Of a stretch of DNA of 5,017 bases, positions 1 through 5,017 are shown in pieces (the stretch's first letter is position 1; the number at the start of each line of letters is the position of its first letter). The notes below the pieces were generated by a model that ran no database searches, was not told where the DNA came from, and saw only the letters and a list, made by a program, of their open reading frames with translations. The translations under genes and the position numbers were made by a program. The DNA comes from Acidimicrobiia bacterium (GTDB lineage: Bacteria; Actinomycetota; Acidimicrobiia; Spongiisociales; JAENVV01): NCBI GenBank assembly GCA_020352575.1, contig CP070681.1, positions 220,408 to 225,424 on the forward strand, in the 5' to 3' direction.

Positions 1-321
1 CACGAGGACCTCGTCGGACTCCCGACCCTCGGCGTTGAGGCTGCCCCGTGCCACGACCGCCTCTGCAGCGTCCGGCCCCTCGACAGCGGCGGCGGTGTCC
101 GGAGAGAGCGTCGACGAGGCGGTGAATGCACCGGACACGCCCTCGGGGAGCACCCACTGGTCTGCGTCGATCGCGTCAACCGTGAGGTAGGGCTCGGCGT
201 TGAACTGCTCGATGAGGCCGGTCATGAGGAAGAGAAGCGTCATCACCACGGCCACGCCCAGCGTGACGACGCCGAACCGGACCGCTCGGAACTGGAGGTC
301 GCGTCGGGTGAGGAGCAGCAT
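1..321 (-). CDS. ABC transporter permease, FtsX/MacB-like, N-terminal part (runs off left edge)
   Basis: Partial gene: 107 codons from the ATG at 321 down to position 1, with no stop inside the window. The protein opens with a short basic stretch (MLLLTRRDLQFRAVRFG), then a hydrophobic membrane segment at about residues 15-36 (GVVTLGVAVVMTLLFLM and on). An extracytoplasmic-looking region follows, with a WVLPEGVSGAFT stretch typical of the periplasmic/extracellular domain of actinobacterial FtsX-type permeases. Such permeases pair with a separate ATPase (LolD/MacB/DevA type) to move or extract lipids, lipoproteins or peptides; the ATPase may lie beyond the left edge. The start is chosen because it overlaps the upstream stop as TGATG, a classic translational-coupling junction. 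No Shine-Dalgarno is obvious, which fits coupling. The family call is fairly firm; the substrate is unknown. Only the first of the expected four membrane segments is visible. Confidence 0.75.
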   Translation of the reverse strand, partial: MLLLTRRDLQFRAVRFGVVTLGVAVVMTLLFLMTGLIEQFNAEPYLTVDAIDADQWVLPEGVSGAFTASSTLSPDTAAAVEGPDAAEAVVARGSLNAEGRESDEVLV

Positions 322-2141
322 CAGGAGCCATTCCGGTCGGCGAGGAACGCCTCGATGCGAGGCTTCGCCAACTCGTACCCGGCGTCGGCGACCGAGGCCA
401 CCTCGTTGAAGGCGAGCAACGAGATCCCGCGCAGGTCGAGGTCGAGGTACAGATCGGCGTACCCCTCCGCGACGAGTCGGTCTCGCTCTGCCATGGAGCC
501 GACGAGCATGGACCTGAGGAGCAGGGCGCTGATCCCGGGGTACCGGCGTCTCCGCATCTTGCCCCGGAGTGCCTGCCCACCGGTGACGCTCAGGCCATAG
601 TCGTGGCGGGCCTTGGGTCCGGCCGGAGGCGCCACGTCGACGGCGATGAGGGTGTTCACCAGCCCGGTGTCGCGGAGCGGGCCGATGGGGAGGTTGTCGC
701 GGACGCCTCCGTCGACGAGCAGGTCACCGTCGTGGGGCACCGGTGGGATGACACCGGGGATGGCGAGGCCCGCACGGATCGCCTTGGTTGCCGGACCCCG
801 ATCGTGCACCACGCGTTCCGAGGTGGTGATGTTCGTCGAGGTGCAGAGGAATGGAAGGAAGAGGTCGGTGATGTCGGCATCCCCGAAACTCCTCCTGATC
901 TCCCGGGCAATGCGTCGGCCCCCGACGAGCGACACGACTGGCAGCGTGTAGTCCAGGACGTTGTGGAAACTCTCCGTTACTCGCCGGTCGAGCGTGTCGG
1001 GATCGAGGCCAAGGGCGATGGCGCCGGAGAGGGCCCCGCCGATCGAGGCGCCGGCAACCGCATCGACTGGCATCCCGAGTTCGCGCATGGCGCGGAACAC
1101 ACCGAGCGAGGCGTAGCCACGAGCACCCCCACCTCCGAGCACGAGACCGATGCCGGTGCCGGTGGCGAGTCGGGCGATGCGGGCGAGGTCGGAGTCAGAG
1201 CCCTCCCGTACATGGAGCGCCCGAGTTGCCCCGAACCGCTCCAGCAACCCGGGGGTCCCATGCGGCAGTTCGGTATCGGCCGGCCACACCACCACGAGCC
1301 ACTTGCCGCGGCGGAACGTCGGCCCTGCGGCATCGAGGAACGCAGCCACCCGGTCGGACTCGGACTGGTCGGGGTCGCTGGACATGACCACCAACGCCCG
1401 ATCGGCATGCCGGAGCGCCGCCGTCGCCCAGGGGCCCGGCCGATCACCGGCCTCCAGCAAGACCCATTCGTTCGTGGTCTCGACCACGTCGAGCATGTCA
1501 GCCAGCTCCGTCCACTCCGGCGAACCAGGAGTCGCCTGCGAGGCACCCTCGCCACCGAGGAGGAGGTCCATCTTCGCCTGGGTGAGGTGCGAGGTCGTTC
1601 CGAGCCCCTCCATCGTCGAGAGCAACCGTGAGGAGAACGCCCTGGCCGGCACACCGGGATGCGCAACGGCGAACGCCACGGTGTGGACGGTTTGGTCCGG
1701 TGGCTTGGCTGGTGACAGGCGGACGGCAACGGTTCGGGCAACACCCAGTCCGAAGCCGGGGTGCTCGATGGCCAGTCGTTCGAACGAGTCCTTCGAGAGC
1801 TTGGCGAGCAGGGAGTCGCGATCGGCCCGCACCGTGGCGTTCCGCGGCGCCCCGGCGAGGATGCCCATCTCCCCGACGATGTCGCCACGCCCGAGGCGCT
1901 GGCGGGGCGGACCTCCGTTCGGATCCTCGATGACCAGACGGCCCGTCACGACGAAGTAGACGGCATCCGACGGTTCCCCGATCCTGACGAGGGCTTCGCC
2001 GGCCGGCACCCGGACGGTCTCGACGAGCCCGGTTGCGGCGTCCACCGTCGGCCCATCGACTCCGCCCGACATGCTCCGGACGAACTCACGGACTCCCGCC
2101 GCGACGAGATCCGGTGTCGCTCCCGACTCCTTCCCTTCCAC
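321..2141 (-). CDS. Cyclic nucleotide-binding domain + patatin-like phospholipase (NTE-like esterase)
   Basis: 606 residues from a GTG start. Residues about 20-143 form a CAP-type cyclic nucleotide-binding domain; its phosphate-binding cassette is GEMGILAGAPRNATV, with the expected Glu91 and Arg100. Residues about 150-325 are the interdomain region usual in bacterial NTE-like proteins (TVHTVAFAVAHPGVP, then an ADRALVV strand). Residues about 331-535 are the patatin domain: oxyanion loop GGGGARG (336-342), nucleophile elbow GASIGG with Ser366, and catalytic Asp477 in DGG. The Ser-Asp dyad is intact, so a serine lipid hydrolase (phospholipase/lysophospholipase) gated by a cyclic nucleotide is likely. 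The layout resembles mycobacterial Rv2565. No membrane segment is evident. The reading frame stays open to 2504, but that extension is antisense to folB. GTG at 2141 is preferred over ATG at 2072 because cNMP-domain homology starts before Met24 and a TACGTT box lies 7 nt upstream. Substrate and ligand cannot be told. Confidence 0.9.
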   Translation of the reverse strand: MEGKESGATPDLVAAGVREFVRSMSGGVDGPTVDAATGLVETVRVPAGEALVRIGEPSDAVYFVVTGRLVIEDPNGGPPRQRLGRGDIVGEMGILAGAPRNATVRADRDSLLAKLSKDSFERLAIEHPGFGLGVARTVAVRLSPAKPPDQTVHTVAFAVAHPGVPARAFSSRLLSTMEGLGTTSHLTQAKMDLLLGGEGASQATPGSPEWTELADMLDVVETTNEWVLLEAGDRPGPWATAALRHADRALVVMSSDPDQSESDRVAAFLDAAGPTFRRGKWLVVVWPADTELPHGTPGLLERFGATRALHVREGSDSDLARIARLATGTGIGLVLGGGGARGYASLGVFRAMRELGMPVDAVAGASIGGALSGAIALGLDPDTLDRRVTESFHNVLDYTLPVVSLVGGRRIAREIRRSFGDADITDLFLPFLCTSTNITTSERVVHDRGPATKAIRAGLAIPGVIPPVPHDGDLLVDGGVRDNLPIGPLRDTGLVNTLIAVDVAPPAGPKARHDYGLSVTGGQALRGKMRRRRYPGISALLLRSMLVGSMAERDRLVAEGYADLYLDLDLRGISLLAFNEVASVADAGYELAKPRIEAFLADRNGS

Positions 2142-2148
2142 GGGCGCA

Positions 2149-2154
2149 AACGTA
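2149..2154 (-). promoter_or_regulatory. Candidate -10 box for a leaderless patatin-gene transcript
   Basis: On the minus strand the sequence reads TGCTACGTT, a TANNNT -10 hexamer preceded by a TGN extended -10 element. Seven bases separate the hexamer from the GTG at 2141, so transcription would begin at or next to the start codon. No Shine-Dalgarno lies between them. No good -35 hexamer is seen at 16-18 bp spacing (about 2171-2178), which an extended -10 can tolerate. Assignment is by pattern only. Confidence 0.45.
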
Positions 2155-2195
2155 GCACTCCCCGACCCGCCCGAGGCTCTTCGGAAGGAAGTTCG

Positions 2196-2201
2196 TACGA
2201 T
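2196..2201 (+). promoter_or_regulatory. Candidate -10 box for a leaderless folB transcript
   Basis: TACGAT matches TANNNT and ends 6 bp before the folB ATG at 2208, which would place the transcription start at the A of the ATG. The only purine-rich, Shine-Dalgarno-like stretch (GGAAGGAA, 2183-2190) ends 17 nt before the ATG, too far for normal use. A leaderless mRNA therefore explains the layout better than a leadered one. No clear -35 is visible near 2173-2178. An alternative is an unusually spaced ribosome site with an upstream promoter. Confidence 0.45.
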
Positions 2202-2207
2202 GGACGC

Positions 2208-2576
2208 ATGTCCGACGCCATCGTCCTCACCGGCATCGCTGCCGCTGGCCGCCACGGCGTGTTCGACCACGAGCGCGCAACGGGCCAACGCTTCCTCGCC
2301 GACCTCACCCTTGAGATCAATCTCTCCGCCGCCGGCAGGACCGATGACCTGGATGAAACAGTGGACTACGGGGCGATCGCCGATGCGGTGGTCGAGGTGC
2401 TCGCCGGTCCGCCCTTCGCCCTCATCGAGGCGGTCGCAGAGGCGATCGCCGCCCGGGTGCTCGAAGATTGGCCACAGGTTGACGCGGTCGAGGTCACCGT
2501 GCACAAACCCGACGCGCCGATCTCCCAGGAGTTCGCCGACGTGGCGGTACGGATCAGGAGGAGTCGGACGGCCTAG
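2208..2576 (+). CDS. folB: Dihydroneopterin aldolase
   Basis: Complete 122-residue protein, the normal length for FolB. It converts 7,8-dihydroneopterin to 6-hydroxymethyl-7,8-dihydropterin and glycolaldehyde in cytoplasmic folate synthesis, usually as an octamer. Family marks in order: IAAAGRHGVFDHE with Glu22, TVDYGAIADAV with Tyr54, FALIEAVAEAIA with Glu74, and VTVHKPDAPI with Lys100. These fall at the same positions as the substrate-binding and catalytic residues of the Staphylococcus aureus enzyme as I recall them, so activity is expected. The start is the ATG that gives the family N-terminus directly (MSDAIVLTGI). An ATG at 2200 is out of frame. The gene is divergent from the cNMP-patatin gene and convergent with the phosphatase-like gene, whose stop it overlaps. 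No folE, folP or folK is in view, although these often flank folB in actinobacteria. Confidence 0.95.
   Translation: MSDAIVLTGIAAAGRHGVFDHERATGQRFLADLTLEINLSAAGRTDDLDETVDYGAIADAVVEVLAGPPFALIEAVAEAIAARVLEDWPQVDAVEVTVHKPDAPISQEFADVAVRIRRSRTA
2573..2576. other. CTAG palindrome giving overlapping stop codons to two convergent genes
   Basis: The bases CTAG at 2573-2576 read TAG on the plus strand (2574-2576, folB stop) and TAG on the minus strand (2575-2573, stop of the phosphatase-like gene). The two coding regions overlap by these four bases, so no intergenic terminator can lie between them. Each transcript must end inside or past the opposing gene. Confidence 0.9.
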
Positions 2577-3043
2577 CCGGGGATGAGCGAGCGACCCAGC
2601 GGGCCGAGGGGGCGACCGGAGATCTCTTGGATGATCGCCGTTGCCTGGACCGGGCTCTCGAGCATCCCAGATGCGACGAGGTAGCCGCCCAGCAGGCCGA
2701 CGATCGTGTCGTCGATGAAGTCACGGTGCACGAGGACCGTCGCCCGGTCGCCGTCGAGGGCCTGTTCGAGGCGCTCGAAGAACGCCGGGGCGAACTCGGC
2801 CTCGGCGCCGGGGGTCACGGGCATGTGGATCGGCTCGAATCCCGCATCGCGGTAGTGGACGAGGCCGTCCGGGGCCGGGCACAGCGACAGCACTGCCGTG
2901 AACCCCTGCTCCTCGAGCCAGGTGAGCTCCTCTTCACGCCGGATGCGGCGGTGGTGGTCGCCGTAGCCACCCACCCGCTCCGAGACCGCGAGGCGACCTT
3001 TGATGACCCAGGTGAATTCGCGTGGCATGAGGCCGGTAGCCAT
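2573..3043 (-). CDS. Dual-specificity phosphatase-like protein lacking the catalytic Cys and Arg
   Basis: 156 residues. The outline follows a small tyrosine/dual-specificity phosphatase: an N-terminal PREFTWVIKGRLAVS strand-turn, an EEELTWLEEQGFTAVLSL helix-strand, a HMPVTPGAEAEF segment where the general-acid loop normally lies, a helix, then VLVH at 103-106 followed by the helix VGLLGGYLVASGM. At the expected P-loop (HCxxGxxR) the sequence is HRDFIDDTI (106-114): Cys is Arg107, the Gly is absent, and no Arg closes the loop. The usual Asp of the general-acid loop is also missing. By inspection it is a pseudophosphatase or a relative with another role; the fold is inferred from short similarities. 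The start ATG has GAGAGG 10 nt upstream (3054-3059). A second in-frame ATG at 3028 (Met6) lacks a clear ribosome site. It sits 109 bp after ftsH on the same strand. Function unknown. Confidence 0.75.
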   Translation of the reverse strand: MATGLMPREFTWVIKGRLAVSERVGGYGDHHRRIRREEELTWLEEQGFTAVLSLCPAPDGLVHYRDAGFEPIHMPVTPGAEAEFAPAFFERLEQALDGDRATVLVHRDFIDDTIVGLLGGYLVASGMLESPVQATAIIQEISGRPLGPLGRSLIPG

Positions 3044-3053
3044 TGCGGAAATG

Positions 3054-3059
3054 CCTCTC
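3054..3059 (-). promoter_or_regulatory. Ribosome binding site of the phosphatase-like gene
   Basis: GAGAGG on the minus strand ends 10 nt before the ATG at 3043. It is a moderate Shine-Dalgarno match at slightly long spacing and supports this ATG over the ATG at 3028. Confidence 0.5.
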
Positions 3060-3079
3060 AGGGAGCGACGGACGGTGGC

Positions 3080-3085
3080 ACGTTA
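3080..3085 (-). promoter_or_regulatory. Weak candidate -10 box in the ftsH to phosphatase-like gap
   Basis: The minus strand reads TAACGT, a TANNNT match. It would start transcription near 3073, giving a leader of about 30 nt that contains the GAGAGG ribosome site. No recognisable -35 lies 16-18 bp upstream. One such hexamer in about 100 bp can occur by chance, so this is tentative; read-through from ftsH is the alternative. Confidence 0.22.
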
Positions 3086-3152
3086 GCCGTGGCCGTGGGT
3101 AGTGAGAGGTTGGCCGATTCCGGGGCCCGGAGCCCGCGAAACCCGACTCGGA

Positions 3153-5017
<1,865 letters not shown>

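Noticed and set aside
603..1631. 342-codon plus-strand open frame opposite the patatin gene
   Set aside because: Its product is Arg/Gly/His-rich with no family motif, and the minus strand carries a clear protein with catalytic residues. It is a shadow frame.
1601..1800. Possible ParA-like or nucleotide-binding domain in the patatin linker
   Set aside because: No Walker A or other nucleotide motif is present; the stretch matches the interdomain region usual in bacterial NTE-like proteins.
2200..2202. ATG eight bases before the folB start
   Set aside because: Out of frame with folB; it overlaps the TACGAT box, and the frame it opens is a Ser/Arg/Pro-rich shadow.
2142..2504. Open frame extending the patatin protein by 121 codons upstream
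   Set aside because: It is antisense to folB and the translated sequence shows no cNMP or other domain character; it stays open only because of high GC content.
3119..3131. TCCGGGGCCCGGA palindrome after the ftsH stop, as a possible terminator
   Set aside because: Perfect symmetry but only one central base, so it cannot form a normal hairpin loop without losing most of the stem, and no T-run follows on the minus strand.

Overview
The window is GC-rich chromosomal DNA with tightly packed genes. The gene families, the codon use (strong G/C third positions) and two candidate leaderless starts with TANNNT -10 boxes point to an actinobacterium. The FtsH sequence and the cNMP-patatin architecture would suit Acidimicrobiia or a related high-GC lineage, but the lineage is inferred from style, not from a marker gene.

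Layout, left to right. Positions 1-321 (minus strand) hold the N-terminal 107 codons of an FtsX/MacB-type ABC transporter permease that runs off the left edge. Its ATG overlaps the stop of the gene before it in a TGATG junction. That gene (321-2141, minus) encodes a 606-residue cyclic-nucleotide-binding/patatin phospholipase of the NTE-like group. A 66-bp divergent spacer (2142-2207) separates it from folB (2208-2576, plus), a complete dihydroneopterin aldolase. In both directions a TANNNT box sits 6-7 nt before the start codon, so both mRNAs may be leaderless. folB converges on a minus-strand gene (2573-3043) for a small protein with a dual-specificity-phosphatase-like fold outline but no catalytic Cys or Arg. 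The two genes share a CTAG palindrome as their stop codons. After a 109-bp gap comes the ftsH gene (3153 to the right edge, minus), the membrane AAA+ zinc protease, whose first membrane segment lies mostly or wholly outside the window.

How they may work together. The patatin protein and the ABC permease are probably co-translated, which suggests a shared envelope or lipid function, though neither substrate can be read from sequence. folB serves folate synthesis and stands without folE/folP/folK neighbours in view. ftsH and the phosphatase-like gene share a strand and may be co-transcribed, or the latter may use its own weak promoter in the gap. Nothing here amounts to a clear new system. The points most worth a second look are the phosphatase-like protein without its active site, the patatin-permease coupling, and the back-to-back leaderless promoter arrangement. 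I saw no tRNA, rRNA, CRISPR, insertion sequence or convincing intrinsic terminator.
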